Shown: positions 1-8,143 of the stretch, piece by piece | How the letters are laid out: each line of letters begins with the position of its first letter | How positions within the stretch are numbered: the first letter of the stretch is position 1 | Source of the DNA: Micromonospora_G sp044901685 | GTDB taxonomy: Bacteria; Actinomycetota; Actinomycetes; Mycobacteriales; Micromonosporaceae | NCBI RefSeq assembly: GCF_044901685.1 | Contig: NZ_JBJDPS010000001.1 | Coordinates: forward strand, 744,001-808,000 | Direction: 5' to 3' | DNA: 64,000 bases | Translations under genes and position numbers: made by a program | Notes under the pieces: generated by a model | The model's database searches: none | Told to the model about the DNA's origin: nothing | Seen by the model: only the letters and a program-made list of their open reading frames with translations

Positions 1-2
1 CG

Positions 3-1175
3 GCGGTGGCGCTGCTGGTCGGGCTCCTCTTCGACGGGGTGGCGCTGCCCTGGCGGGCGCTGCTGGAGGGGTCGCAGCGGTACGGGCCGATCGCCTGGAC
101 CACCGGTGGCACCGCGTTGCTCGGCGCCGGCCTCGCCGTCGCCGTGGTACGCCTCGGCGGTGGTCTGGCCGCGCTCGCCGCGTCGGCGGCGGCCACCAGC
201 GCCGTACGGACGCTGCTCCTGGTCGCGGTCGCCCGGCGCCACCAGCCACGACTGTCGCCCCGGCTGCGGGACCTGCGCCGGACCGACCTGCGCGTGGTCA
301 GCGGCTACGGCCTGCGGGTGCAGGTGACCAGCGCGGCCGGCGCGGTCAACACCGACCTGGACCGGTTCGTCCTCGGCGGCTTCTTCGGACCGGCCGTCGC
401 GGGTGGCTTCGAACTCGGTGGACGGCTGCTCACCCTGCTCCGGCTGGTGCCGGGGTTCGTGCTGCTCGCCCTCTTCCCGATGGCCGTCGACCGCGCCGCC
501 CGGGAGGGGCCGGGCTGGCTGGACCGCTTCAACCTGACCACCACCCGCTACCTGAGCCTCTTTGTCGTGCCGGGCGCGGCGGCACTGATGGTCTGCGCCG
601 ACCCGCTGGTCCGGCTCTGGCTGGGGCAACCGGTCGCCTGGGCGGCGCTGAACATCGTCATCCTGGCCCCCTGTTACGCGCTCAGCCTCGCCGTCGGGGC
701 GACCGCCATCGTCACCCGGGTCGAGGGCCGGCCCGGCCTGGAAACCACCTACGCCGTCCTCTCGGTGCTGCTCAACCTCACCCTCACCATCCCCCTGCTG
801 CACCTGCTGGGTCCGGCCGGGGTGCCCACCGCCACCGCGCTAGCGGTCCTGCTGAGCACCGCCTACTTCCTGGTGCACTTCCACCGCCGTACCGGTCGGG
901 CGATCGGACCGTTGCTGCGGGTCGGCTGGCCGCCGAGCGTGGTCGCGCTCGTCGCCGGCCTGGTCGGCGCGCTCGCCGCCCCGTACCTGCCGGACGGCCC
1001 GGGACGGCTGGACGCGGCACTGGCCGTGCTGACCCGGGGCGGGCTCACCCTCCTGGTCGCCGCCGTACTGCTCGCCGCCGTGGGGGCGGTGGGCGCGGGC
1101 GACCGGGCCCGGCTGCGTACGCTGCTGCGCCGGGTCGACCCGCCGGTGGCGCCGAGCCGGGTGGGTGTCGGATGA
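3..1175 (+). CDS. Polysaccharide flippase (Wzx/MOP superfamily), 5' end missing
   Basis: This is an integral membrane protein of at least 390 codons that enters the window already in frame, so its N-terminus lies upstream. Several hydrophobic segments alternate with Arg-rich loops, including one around residues 135-170 with charged Asp-Arg pairs, as in MOP-type lipid-linked oligosaccharide flippases. The last third has three or four more membrane spans. Such proteins move undecaprenyl-linked repeat units across the cytoplasmic membrane before polymerisation. The stop overlaps the next ATG (ATGA at 1172-1175), so it is the first visible member of the polysaccharide operon. The family is inferred from composition and context rather than a unique motif, and an MVIM/MATE-type relative is possible. 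Confidence 0.7.
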   Translation, partial: AVALLVGLLFDGVALPWRALLEGSQRYGPIAWTTGGTALLGAGLAVAVVRLGGGLAALAASAAATSAVRTLLLVAVARRHQPRLSPRLRDLRRTDLRVVSGYGLRVQVTSAAGAVNTDLDRFVLGGFFGPAVAGGFELGGRLLTLLRLVPGFVLLALFPMAVDRAAREGPGWLDRFNLTTTRYLSLFVVPGAAALMVCADPLVRLWLGQPVAWAALNIVILAPCYALSLAVGATAIVTRVEGRPGLETTYAVLSVLLNLTLTIPLLHLLGPAGVPTATALAVLLSTAYFLVHFHRRTGRAIGPLLRVGWPPSVVALVAGLVGALAAPYLPDGPGRLDAALAVLTRGGLTLLVAAVLLAAVGAVGAGDRARLRTLLRRVDPPVAPSRVGVG

Positions 1176-2092
1176 GCGCCCCCGGACTCTCGCCCGCCCC
1201 GGGCACACCGTCGACCCCGGGCGCACCGCCGACCCCGGACACCTCCCCGGCCGCGCTCGCGACCTGCCTGTTGTGTGGGCGTCGTGGTGGGCATCGGAGT
1301 GTGTTGGGTGGGGTGTTGTGGCGGTGTGGGTCGTGTGCGTTTTCGTGGACGGCGGCTGATTCGCCGCCGCCGGTGGAGTTGTATGACGAGTCGTATTTCC
1401 AGGGTGAGGGTTATGAGGACTATTTCTTGAGTGGGCCGCGTCGGTTCGAGTCGGGTCGGCGGTTGCGGTGGTTGTTGTCGGTGGCGCGGCCGTCTTCGTT
1501 GGTGGAGGCGGGTTCGGCGGGTGGGTTTTTTGTGGAGGCGGCGCGGGGGGTGGGGATCGCGGCGGAGGGTGTGGAGGTTTCCGAGTCGGCGGCCCGGTTC
1601 GCGCGGGAGCGGTTGGGTGTGCCGGTACGGGTGGGTTGTTTCGAGGTGGTGGCGCCGGTTCGTTCGGTGGAGGCGGTGTGTGCGTTCCATGTGTTGGAGC
1701 ATGTGGAGGAGCCTCGGGAGTTTCTGCGGGCGGCGCGTGATGCGTTGGTGCCGGGTGGTTGGTTGGCGTTGGAGGTGCCGAACATCGCTTCGGCCGCCGC
1801 CGGCCGGCTCGGCCACGCGTGGCCCGGCCTTCAGCCGCGTTACCACCGGTGGCACTTCAGTCCCGAGTCGTTGACCCGGCTGGTCCGCGAGTGCGGTTTC
1901 CGGATCGTCCGCCAGGACACCGCGGTCTTCCGTTACTACATGCCGGCCCGATACCGCTGGCGTCACCTGCACCATCTGCTCCCCGCCGACCTGGTGGGCA
2001 TCCGCTCGCCCCGGCTCACCCACCCCCGCCTCGGCGACCTGCTGCGGGTCGTCGCCCAACTACCGACCAGCACCCGGAGGAGAACGTCATGA
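1172..2092 (+). CDS. Class I SAM-dependent methyltransferase with N-terminal zinc-ribbon-like motif, copy 1
   Basis: This 306-residue protein has a Pro/Thr-rich leader of about 30 residues, then a four-Cys segment (CLLCG and RCGSC, 20 residues apart) typical of sugar or small-molecule methyltransferases of the Methyltransf_23 group. It then has a SAM-binding fold. The usual acidic-G-x-G motif appears as VEAGSAGG, and the post-motif region FHVLEHVEEP plus PGGWLALEVPN is clear. It probably methylates a sugar or lipid-linked intermediate of the polysaccharide. Residues about 33 to 214 are encoded by a block identical to the next gene. That block uses TTG, GGT and CGT codons that are rare in the flanks. 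Start: ATG overlapping the previous stop. Confidence 0.8.
   Translation: MSAPGLSPAPGTPSTPGAPPTPDTSPAALATCLLCGRRGGHRSVLGGVLWRCGSCAFSWTAADSPPPVELYDESYFQGEGYEDYFLSGPRRFESGRRLRWLLSVARPSSLVEAGSAGGFFVEAARGVGIAAEGVEVSESAARFARERLGVPVRVGCFEVVAPVRSVEAVCAFHVLEHVEEPREFLRAARDALVPGGWLALEVPNIASAAAGRLGHAWPGLQPRYHRWHFSPESLTRLVRECGFRIVRQDTAVFRYYMPARYRWRHLHHLLPADLVGIRSPRLTHPRLGDLLRVVAQLPTSTRRRTS
1269..1813 (+). repeat. 545-bp direct repeat, copy 1 (shared methyltransferase core)
   Basis: By eye this block is identical base for base to 2129-2673, at an offset of 860 bp. A second identical stretch of about 80 bp (1839-1920 against 2699-2780) follows after a short diverged spacer. The boundaries fall inside both genes. 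Codon choice changes abruptly at the edges: Leu is mostly TTG inside and CTG/CTC outside. Confidence 0.95.
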
Positions 2093-2943
2093 TCGGTCAG
2101 ACCGGTCAGGTGGAACTGGCCCGCTGTTTGTTGTGTGGGCGTCGTGGTGGGCATCGGAGTGTGTTGGGTGGGGTGTTGTGGCGGTGTGGGTCGTGTGCGT
2201 TTTCGTGGACGGCGGCTGATTCGCCGCCGCCGGTGGAGTTGTATGACGAGTCGTATTTCCAGGGTGAGGGTTATGAGGACTATTTCTTGAGTGGGCCGCG
2301 TCGGTTCGAGTCGGGTCGGCGGTTGCGGTGGTTGTTGTCGGTGGCGCGGCCGTCTTCGTTGGTGGAGGCGGGTTCGGCGGGTGGGTTTTTTGTGGAGGCG
2401 GCGCGGGGGGTGGGGATCGCGGCGGAGGGTGTGGAGGTTTCCGAGTCGGCGGCCCGGTTCGCGCGGGAGCGGTTGGGTGTGCCGGTACGGGTGGGTTGTT
2501 TCGAGGTGGTGGCGCCGGTTCGTTCGGTGGAGGCGGTGTGTGCGTTCCATGTGTTGGAGCATGTGGAGGAGCCTCGGGAGTTTCTGCGGGCGGCGCGTGA
2601 TGCGTTGGTGCCGGGTGGTTGGTTGGCGTTGGAGGTGCCGAACATCGCTTCGGCCGCCGCCGGCCGGCTCGGCGGAGCCTGGCCCCACCTCCAGCCCCGT
2701 TACCACCGGTGGCACTTCAGTCCCGAGTCGTTGACCCGGCTGGTCCGCGAGTGCGGTTTCCGGATCGTCCGCCAGGACACGATCTTCTCCCGGTTCTACT
2801 GGCAACCCTGGGGTCGACTGCGCCACGCCCGGGGGCTGCTGCTCGCCGACTGGGTGGCGAGCGGGTCGCCCCGGGTCAGCCATCCCACCCTGGGCGACGC
2901 GATCCGGTTGGTCGCCCGCCACGACGCGGGAGCGACCGCGTGA
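2089..2943 (+). CDS. Class I SAM-dependent methyltransferase with N-terminal zinc-ribbon-like motif, copy 2
   Basis: This 284-residue protein has the same architecture as the preceding gene: a four-Cys ribbon near residues 12-40, the SAM fold with VEAGSAGG, and LEHVEEP. Its N-terminus is shorter (MIGQTGQVELAR) and its C-terminal 60 residues differ. The ATG at 2089 overlaps the upstream stop and follows GGAGGA at 2077-2082, which decides the start. An in-frame open stretch continues upstream to 1759 but lies wholly inside copy 1. Different tails on an identical core suggest the two enzymes methylate different positions or acceptors of the same glycan. That is inference, because only the tails could carry the difference. 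Confidence 0.82.
   Translation: MIGQTGQVELARCLLCGRRGGHRSVLGGVLWRCGSCAFSWTAADSPPPVELYDESYFQGEGYEDYFLSGPRRFESGRRLRWLLSVARPSSLVEAGSAGGFFVEAARGVGIAAEGVEVSESAARFARERLGVPVRVGCFEVVAPVRSVEAVCAFHVLEHVEEPREFLRAARDALVPGGWLALEVPNIASAAAGRLGGAWPHLQPRYHRWHFSPESLTRLVRECGFRIVRQDTIFSRFYWQPWGRLRHARGLLLADWVASGSPRVSHPTLGDAIRLVARHDAGATA
2129..2673 (+). repeat. 545-bp direct repeat, copy 2 (shared methyltransferase core)
   Basis: Identical partner of 1269-1813. No synonymous differences were seen over 545 bp, although the flanking parts of the two genes have diverged at protein level. This is what recent gene conversion, or a very recent tandem duplication followed by tail replacement, would leave. Confidence 0.95.
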
Positions 2944-4283
2944 ACCGGCAGCCGGTCACCGGGGAAGCGCAGCAGCGTAGGCCACTGGTCTCCGTACTGC
3001 TGGTGAACTGGAACACCCGGGACGAGACCCGGCGCTGCCTGGAGTCGTTGCGGGCCACCACCGGCCCGGGACAGCGCTTCGAGGTGGTGGCGGTCGACAA
3101 CGGTTCCCGCGACGGCTCGGCCGAACTGCTCGCCGCGCAGCCGGACGTGCGGTTGATCCGCAACCGGCGCAACGTCGGCTTCGCCGCCGCGGTCAACCAG
3201 GCGTACCGGGAGGCGACCGGGGAGCTGATCCTGCTGCTCAACAGCGACGTGGTCTGTCACCCGGGCGCACTGGACACGATGGTCGAGTTTCTGGGCGAGC
3301 ATCCCGACGCGGCCGGGGTCAGCCCGCTCTACCTCAACCCGGACGGCACCTTCCAGCAGCACTACGTGCAGCTACCGAGCTTCGCCGCGACCATCGCCCT
3401 GGTCACCGCCGCCCGCCGGATCCCGGTGTTCCGGCGGGCGCTGCACACGTTCCAGATGCGCGGGCAGGACTTCTCCCGCCCTCGGCCGCTCGCCTCGGGT
3501 AGCTGCATGCTGCTGCGCCGCTCGGTGCTGCCGGCCGACCACATCTTCGACGAGCGGTTCCCGATCTACTGGAACGACGCGGTGCTCGCCCGTACGCTCC
3601 AGGGCGCCGGGCACCAGCTCTGGATGATCCCGGACGCGGTGGTCACCCACACCAGGGGCGCCTCGTGCCGACTGCTGGGGCCGTCGGTCCGGTTCCGCCA
3701 CCTGCTCGGCAGCCTGGTCTGCTACCTCCGGCTGACCGAACCGGCCTACCGGCTGCCGATCTTCCGGGCGGCGGTCTACGCCGACCACGTGATCAAGCGG
3801 ATCTTCGGCCGTCCGGTGACGCTCGGCTTCGCCGACCTCCGGGCCGCCCTCCGTGGCGACGTCGGCCCGCTGCCCGACGGCGACATCCGTGACTGGGTCG
3901 TGCTGGCCAGCGCGGACCCGTGGACGCAGACCGGTCGGCACCGCGCGGTGCTGGTCGAGGCGCTGGACGCGGACCGTCGGGTCCTCTTTGTCGACCCACC
4001 GGCGCGGTTCGTCCGGTGGCGGTCGGTGATCCGGCCGGCCGGGGAATCGGTCTGGCAGGCGAGCCTGCCGACCGTGCTCCCGTTCGGTCGTCGGCTGCCC
4101 CTGGCGGACTCGGTCAACCGCAGGGTCGCGGCGGCGCTGCTGCGCCGCTGGCTCGACCAGCGTCCCGGCGCCCGGATGCTGCGGGTCGACGACCGGGCGG
4201 TGGCGCTGGCCGGGCGGCTCGGCGAGGACGCGATCCTGCCCGGCACCCCGGACATGCCGGTGCTGGAGCCGTCCCGTGGCTGA
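2940..4283 (+). CDS. GT2 family glycosyltransferase with vestigial GT-B half-domain at C-terminus
   Basis: A 447-residue protein. Residues about 15-250 are a GT-A fold: SVLLVNWN, VDNGSRDGS, NVGFAAAVN and the metal-binding LLNSDV motif, as in rhamnosyl or galactosyl transferases of family GT2. A second part from about residue 318 (DWVVLAS, VLFVDPPARF, LRRWLDQRPGARML) closely resembles the first 120 residues of the next gene product, a GT-B enzyme, but stops before any nucleotide-sugar site. It is likely a peripheral membrane transferase adding one sugar of the repeat unit. GTG start at 2940 overlaps the previous stop (GTGA). The C-terminal part is probably a partial duplication without its own activity. 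Confidence 0.82.
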   Translation: MNRQPVTGEAQQRRPLVSVLLVNWNTRDETRRCLESLRATTGPGQRFEVVAVDNGSRDGSAELLAAQPDVRLIRNRRNVGFAAAVNQAYREATGELILLLNSDVVCHPGALDTMVEFLGEHPDAAGVSPLYLNPDGTFQQHYVQLPSFAATIALVTAARRIPVFRRALHTFQMRGQDFSRPRPLASGSCMLLRRSVLPADHIFDERFPIYWNDAVLARTLQGAGHQLWMIPDAVVTHTRGASCRLLGPSVRFRHLLGSLVCYLRLTEPAYRLPIFRAAVYADHVIKRIFGRPVTLGFADLRAALRGDVGPLPDGDIRDWVVLASADPWTQTGRHRAVLVEALDADRRVLFVDPPARFVRWRSVIRPAGESVWQASLPTVLPFGRRLPLADSVNRRVAAALLRRWLDQRPGARMLRVDDRAVALAGRLGEDAILPGTPDMPVLEPSRG

Positions 4284-5553
4284 CCGGGCCGACCCGGACT
4301 GGGTGCTGATGTTCAGCGGGAGCCCGTGGCGGGCCGCCGCGCACCGGCAACACGCGCTGGCCCGGCAACTCGCCGCCGACCACCGGGTGCTCTTTGTCGA
4401 CCCGCCCGGCAACCGCCCGCACTGGCGATGCGGCGTACGGCCGGTGGCGGACTCCATCTGGCACGCGGTGCCGCCGAGCCCGCTCCCGTACGGCCGGCAG
4501 TTGCCCCCGGTCAACCAGCTCACCCGGCGGCTCACCTCGACCTGGCTGCGCCGCTGGCTCGACCGGCGGCCCGGACCTCGACTGCTCTGGCTCGACGAGG
4601 ACCTCGCCGCGCCGGTCGTCGGAGAGCTGGGCGAGCGGGCGGTCGTCTACGACGCCACCGACCTCGACTGGACCTTCACCCGCCGGTGGAACCGCTGGCA
4701 CCTGCGGCGCGGGCTGCGGGACGCGGTCGGCGCGGCGGACCTCGTGCTCGCCTCCTCCTCCGCACTGCCCGAGCGGCTGCCGCCGTCGCGTCGACCGGCG
4801 GTGGTGCTGCCGAACGGCTGTGACCCGGACCGGTTCACCCCCGACGGGCCGAGCGCGAGCTGGCTGGACCGGCTGCCCCGACCCCGGCTCGGCTACCTCG
4901 GCGCGATCGACAGCAGGGCGTTCGACGCCGAACTCGTCGCCGGTGTCGCCCGGTCCCGACCCGACTGGACGTTCGTCCTGGTCGGACCCGCGACCCCGGC
5001 CGGGTACGCGCCGCTGCGCGGGCTGGCCAACGTACGGCTGTTCGACGCCGTGCCGTACGCCGACGCGCCGGCCGTGTTGCGGGGCTGCGACGTCGGCCTC
5101 ATCCCGTACCGGGTCGGTGGGCTGATCGACTACGTCCACCCGAAGAAGTGCTACGAATACCTGGCGGTCGGCAAGCCGGTGGTCGCCACCCCGCTGCCGG
5201 CCCTGGCACGGCTGGCGGCGAGCGCGGCCGGTCCGGTCCGGCTGGCCGGTGACGTCCCCGCCTTCGTGGCGGCCGTGTCGGCGGCGCTACGCGAGGCGCA
5301 CCACCCGGACGAGTTCGCCCGCCGTCGGGCGGTGGCCGTCGCCAACAGTTGGTCCGTACGCGGCGACCAGCTTCGTGGCCTGCTCACGGAGCTGAGCGCG
5401 GGACCCGGCACCGGACCCGAACCAGCCGGATCGTCGGGACCAGCCGGATCGTCGGGACCAGCCGGACCGTCCGAACCGTCCTGGCCGGGCGGCGGGCCGT
5501 CCGGCGGCGCGGCGCGTCCCGGCGCCCCGGCCGAGCCGGTGGTGACCCGGTGA
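4276..5553 (+). CDS. GT-B glycosyltransferase (GT1/GT4-like)
   Basis: This 425-residue protein has two Rossmann halves. The N-terminal half begins DWVLMFSG and continues VLFVDPPGN. The C-terminal half has the acceptor/donor elements VVLPNGCDPDRF, RLGYLGAIDSR, and the Lys-Lys-x-x-Glu-type region VHPKKCYEYLAVGKPVV expected of GT4-like transferases that use UDP- or GDP-sugars. The last 45 residues are low-complexity (Ala-Gly-Ser-Ser-Gly-Pro repeats) and encoded by an 18-bp minisatellite. GTG at 4276 overlaps the preceding stop by 8 nt, so translation is coupled. It acts in cytoplasmic assembly of the polysaccharide repeat. The sugar cannot be read from sequence. Confidence 0.82.
   Translation: MADRADPDWVLMFSGSPWRAAAHRQHALARQLAADHRVLFVDPPGNRPHWRCGVRPVADSIWHAVPPSPLPYGRQLPPVNQLTRRLTSTWLRRWLDRRPGPRLLWLDEDLAAPVVGELGERAVVYDATDLDWTFTRRWNRWHLRRGLRDAVGAADLVLASSSALPERLPPSRRPAVVLPNGCDPDRFTPDGPSASWLDRLPRPRLGYLGAIDSRAFDAELVAGVARSRPDWTFVLVGPATPAGYAPLRGLANVRLFDAVPYADAPAVLRGCDVGLIPYRVGGLIDYVHPKKCYEYLAVGKPVVATPLPALARLAASAAGPVRLAGDVPAFVAAVSAALREAHHPDEFARRRAVAVANSWSVRGDQLRGLLTELSAGPGTGPEPAGSSGPAGSSGPAGPSEPSWPGGGPSGGAARPGAPAEPVVTR
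5421..5474 (+). repeat. 18-bp tandem repeat, three units, in a glycosyltransferase tail
   Basis: Units 5421-5438 and 5439-5456 appear identical; 5457-5474 differs at two or three positions. They encode Gly-Pro-Ala-Gly-Ser-Ser near the protein end, and a length change in multiples of 18 bp would stay in frame. Confidence 0.85.
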
Positions 5554-6995
5554 TCGCCGCGCGGGTGGTCCCGCCCGGCGTGCTGATCGCCGGCGCGGCC
5601 GGTGGCGTGGCCGTCGTCCTGCCGCTCGTGGGCCTTCCCGGCGACCTCGGCCTGACCGCCGCCTGCGGTGTGCTCTGCCTGATCGGGTTCACCCTCTGGC
5701 CGTGGGCGGTGCTGCCGTTCGGCATCATCGGCGGCACCATCGCCGGAGTCTTCCTCGGCGACGGTGGCATCCGCTCGGTCATCATCATGCACACGCTGAT
5801 CCTGCTGACCGGCTGTGCGGCGGTGGTGGTCCGGCGGATGCTGCTACCCGGGGAGCGGCCGAAACGCACCAGCACCGACACCGCGATGCTGGCCCTGGCC
5901 GCGCTGACCGCGCTCGCCGCGATCTACGGTCTGGTCCGGGGAAACGTGCCGATGTACGTCATCGTGGCCGCGTACCAGATCTCCATCATCCCGGGTTACT
6001 TCTTCGTCGCCACGCACACCCTCGCCGACGCGCGGTCGCTGCGCGCGGCCGGGCTGCTCTACCTCGGTACGGCGACCGTGCTGACCGCCGCCGAACTCGC
6101 CACCCCCGGGCGGCACGGCGGACTGCTCTCCTCGCTGGCCCTGCCACCGCTGATGGTGCTCGTCGGACGGACCCGGGGCTGGCGCCGGATCGCCCTGGTG
6201 CTCGTCGCCGCCGGGTTCGCCGCGGATGTCGTCCTCGCCTCCTACCGTTCGATCTGGCTGGCCGCCGGACTCGCCGTCGCGATCATGGTGATCCGGGGCG
6301 GGCCGGTGATCCGGCGCGGTGTCGCGACCACGGCCGCCGTCGGCATCCTGCTGCTGGCCCTGCTCAGCCTCTCCGCCGGCGTCCGGGAGCGGGCCTTGGT
6401 GATCACCTCGGCGCTCGGCCGGTCGGCGGGCCACCGGGCACCCGAGGCGTCCGTCGGGGTCGACGTCTTCTCCACCCAGCCGTTCGCCGGTGCCGGGTTG
6501 GGGCAGTCCACCCAGGGCATATACCTGCCCGGCATGGGCATGACCGACGTCGGTCCGATCTACCACGCGTTCTACGTGCTGGTCCTGGCCAACCTCGGGC
6601 TGATCGGGCTCTGCGCGGTGCTCTGGCCGGTGCTGCGTACGCTCCGGGTGGGATTTGCGGAGCGGGACGGCATGCCACTTGCCTTCGCCGCTCTGACCTG
6701 CGGGTTCCTTCTCGGCGCGTTCTTCGCCGGGCCGACCGAGGGACACTGGGAGCTGGGTCTGTTGCCGGCCCTGACCCTGCTCACCGCCCGAGCCACCGGG
6801 CTCTCCAACGGCCGGGTCGACCTGCCCGCCGCCGAACGCGTCCCCCAAACCACCGGACCGCCCGGTACCGCCCCGCCCTCGGCCGAAACGTGGTCGGGGC
6901 AGGCGCGCCCGCGCGAGTTGGTCCGCCTCACCCCGTCGACCGTCCCGGGTGGCGGGTCCGTCTGGGTGGTACGGGAACCGGCGGTGCCGCGATGA
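5550..6995 (+). CDS. O-antigen polymerase/ligase-like membrane protein (Wzy/WaaL type)
   Basis: A 481-residue protein with about ten to twelve hydrophobic segments spread from residue 10 to 430. It includes a large periplasm-facing loop around residues 285-330 (FSTQPFAGAGLGQST, PIYHAFYVLVLANLG) that matches the Wzy_C-type pattern of polymerases and ligases. It most likely polymerises lipid-linked repeats on the outer face of the membrane, or ligates the finished chain. GTG at 5550 overlaps the preceding stop. The open frame extends upstream only through antisense-like sequence of the previous gene. The C-terminal 60 residues are hydrophilic and Pro-rich. Confidence 0.75.
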   Translation: MIAARVVPPGVLIAGAAGGVAVVLPLVGLPGDLGLTAACGVLCLIGFTLWPWAVLPFGIIGGTIAGVFLGDGGIRSVIIMHTLILLTGCAAVVVRRMLLPGERPKRTSTDTAMLALAALTALAAIYGLVRGNVPMYVIVAAYQISIIPGYFFVATHTLADARSLRAAGLLYLGTATVLTAAELATPGRHGGLLSSLALPPLMVLVGRTRGWRRIALVLVAAGFAADVVLASYRSIWLAAGLAVAIMVIRGGPVIRRGVATTAAVGILLLALLSLSAGVRERALVITSALGRSAGHRAPEASVGVDVFSTQPFAGAGLGQSTQGIYLPGMGMTDVGPIYHAFYVLVLANLGLIGLCAVLWPVLRTLRVGFAERDGMPLAFAALTCGFLLGAFFAGPTEGHWELGLLPALTLLTARATGLSNGRVDLPAAERVPQTTGPPGTAPPSAETWSGQARPRELVRLTPSTVPGGGSVWVVREPAVPR

Positions 6996-8143
6996 CCAGG
7001 TACCCACAGGACCAGGCCGCCCGGCCGGGCACCGGCGCGGCCGGGGCGACGACCGGCGCGCCGGCCACCGCGATCATCGTCACCCACAACTCCGCCCGCG
7101 AGTTGGCCCGCGCACTCGACCCGCTGCTGCGGGCCGGGCTCGCGGTACGGGTGGTCGACAACGCCTCGACCGACGGCACGCCCGCGATCGTCGCCCGCGA
7201 CTTCCCGGCCGTGCACCTGACCGTGAACGAGGTCAACGTCGGCTTCGCCCGCGCGGTCAACCAGGCGTTCACCGGGGTAGGGACGGACGTCGTACTGCTG
7301 GTCAACCCGGACTGCGAGGTCCCGGCGGAGACCGCGTACGAACTGGTCGGGCTCCTGCGCCGGCGTCCGGAGGTCGGGATCGCCGGTCCACGGCTGCTCG
7401 GTCGGGACGGTCGGGTGGCGATCAGCGCCCACCCGTTCGAGTCGCTGACCAGCGTGCTGGCCTCCCGGTTCGGTGGTGCCCTGGTGCCGGTCGCGCTGCG
7501 CCGGCTGGTCAGCGGGCGCCGCCGCCGCGACGCGTACGACGCGTGCCGCCGCCCGGCCGCCCCGGTCCCCGTCGACTGGCTCTCCGGTGCCTGCCTCGCC
7601 GTACGGGCCAGCGTCCTGCGCGACATCGGCGGCCTCGACGAGGGCTACTTCCTCTACTACGAGGACGAGGAGCTGTGTCTGCAGGCGTGGCGCCGGGGCG
7701 CCGAGGTGGTCTACCTGCCCACCGTGCGGGCCACCCACGTCGGCGGTGCCAGCAGCGCCGACCCGAGCTGGATCTGGCCCCACCTCTACCGGAGCCTGCT
7801 GCGGTTCTTCGCCCGCCACCGACCGCGCAGCTACCCGTTGGTGCGGGTCGCCGTCCTGCTCCGCGCGGTGCTCGGGATCGGACTCGCCGGCATCCGGCTG
7901 GGCATGCGGCCCCGCGCCGCCGCCACCCGGGCCCGGGCCTGGACGGGCGTGGCCCGGATCGCGCTCACCGCCGACCCCGAACGGCTGCGTGCCACCGCCG
8001 ACCCCGTTCTGCCGCCCGCCACCGCCGACCCTGAACGGCCGCACGCCACCACCGTTGCCGACCGGCCGCACACCACCACCGTTCCCGAACGCGTCACCGC
8101 CACCCCCGAGCTTCTCGAAAGGCGGCCTCCATGCACGTCCTGA
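6992..8143 (+). CDS. GT2 family glycosyltransferase (rhamnosyltransferase-like)
   Basis: A 383-residue GT-A enzyme. TAIIVTHNSA opens the nucleotide-binding domain, VVDNASTDGT and NVGFARAVNQAF follow, and LLVNPDCEV supplies the DxD-like metal motif (Pro-Asp-Cys). WLSGACLAVRASVLRDIGGLDEGYFLYYEDEELCLQAWRRG is the acceptor-side signature of rhamnosyltransferase-like GT2 proteins, including the catalytic acidic EDE cluster. The C-terminal 50 residues are Pro/Thr-rich imperfect repeats (ATADPE, TTVPER) encoded at about 7968-8100. ATG at 6992 lies in an ATGA overlap. It probably adds a deoxysugar to the growing repeat unit, with the sugar inferred only from family resemblance. Confidence 0.83.
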   Translation: MTRYPQDQAARPGTGAAGATTGAPATAIIVTHNSARELARALDPLLRAGLAVRVVDNASTDGTPAIVARDFPAVHLTVNEVNVGFARAVNQAFTGVGTDVVLLVNPDCEVPAETAYELVGLLRRRPEVGIAGPRLLGRDGRVAISAHPFESLTSVLASRFGGALVPVALRRLVSGRRRRDAYDACRRPAAPVPVDWLSGACLAVRASVLRDIGGLDEGYFLYYEDEELCLQAWRRGAEVVYLPTVRATHVGGASSADPSWIWPHLYRSLLRFFARHRPRSYPLVRVAVLLRAVLGIGLAGIRLGMRPRAAATRARAWTGVARIALTADPERLRATADPVLPPATADPERPHATTVADRPHTTTVPERVTATPELLERRPPCTS

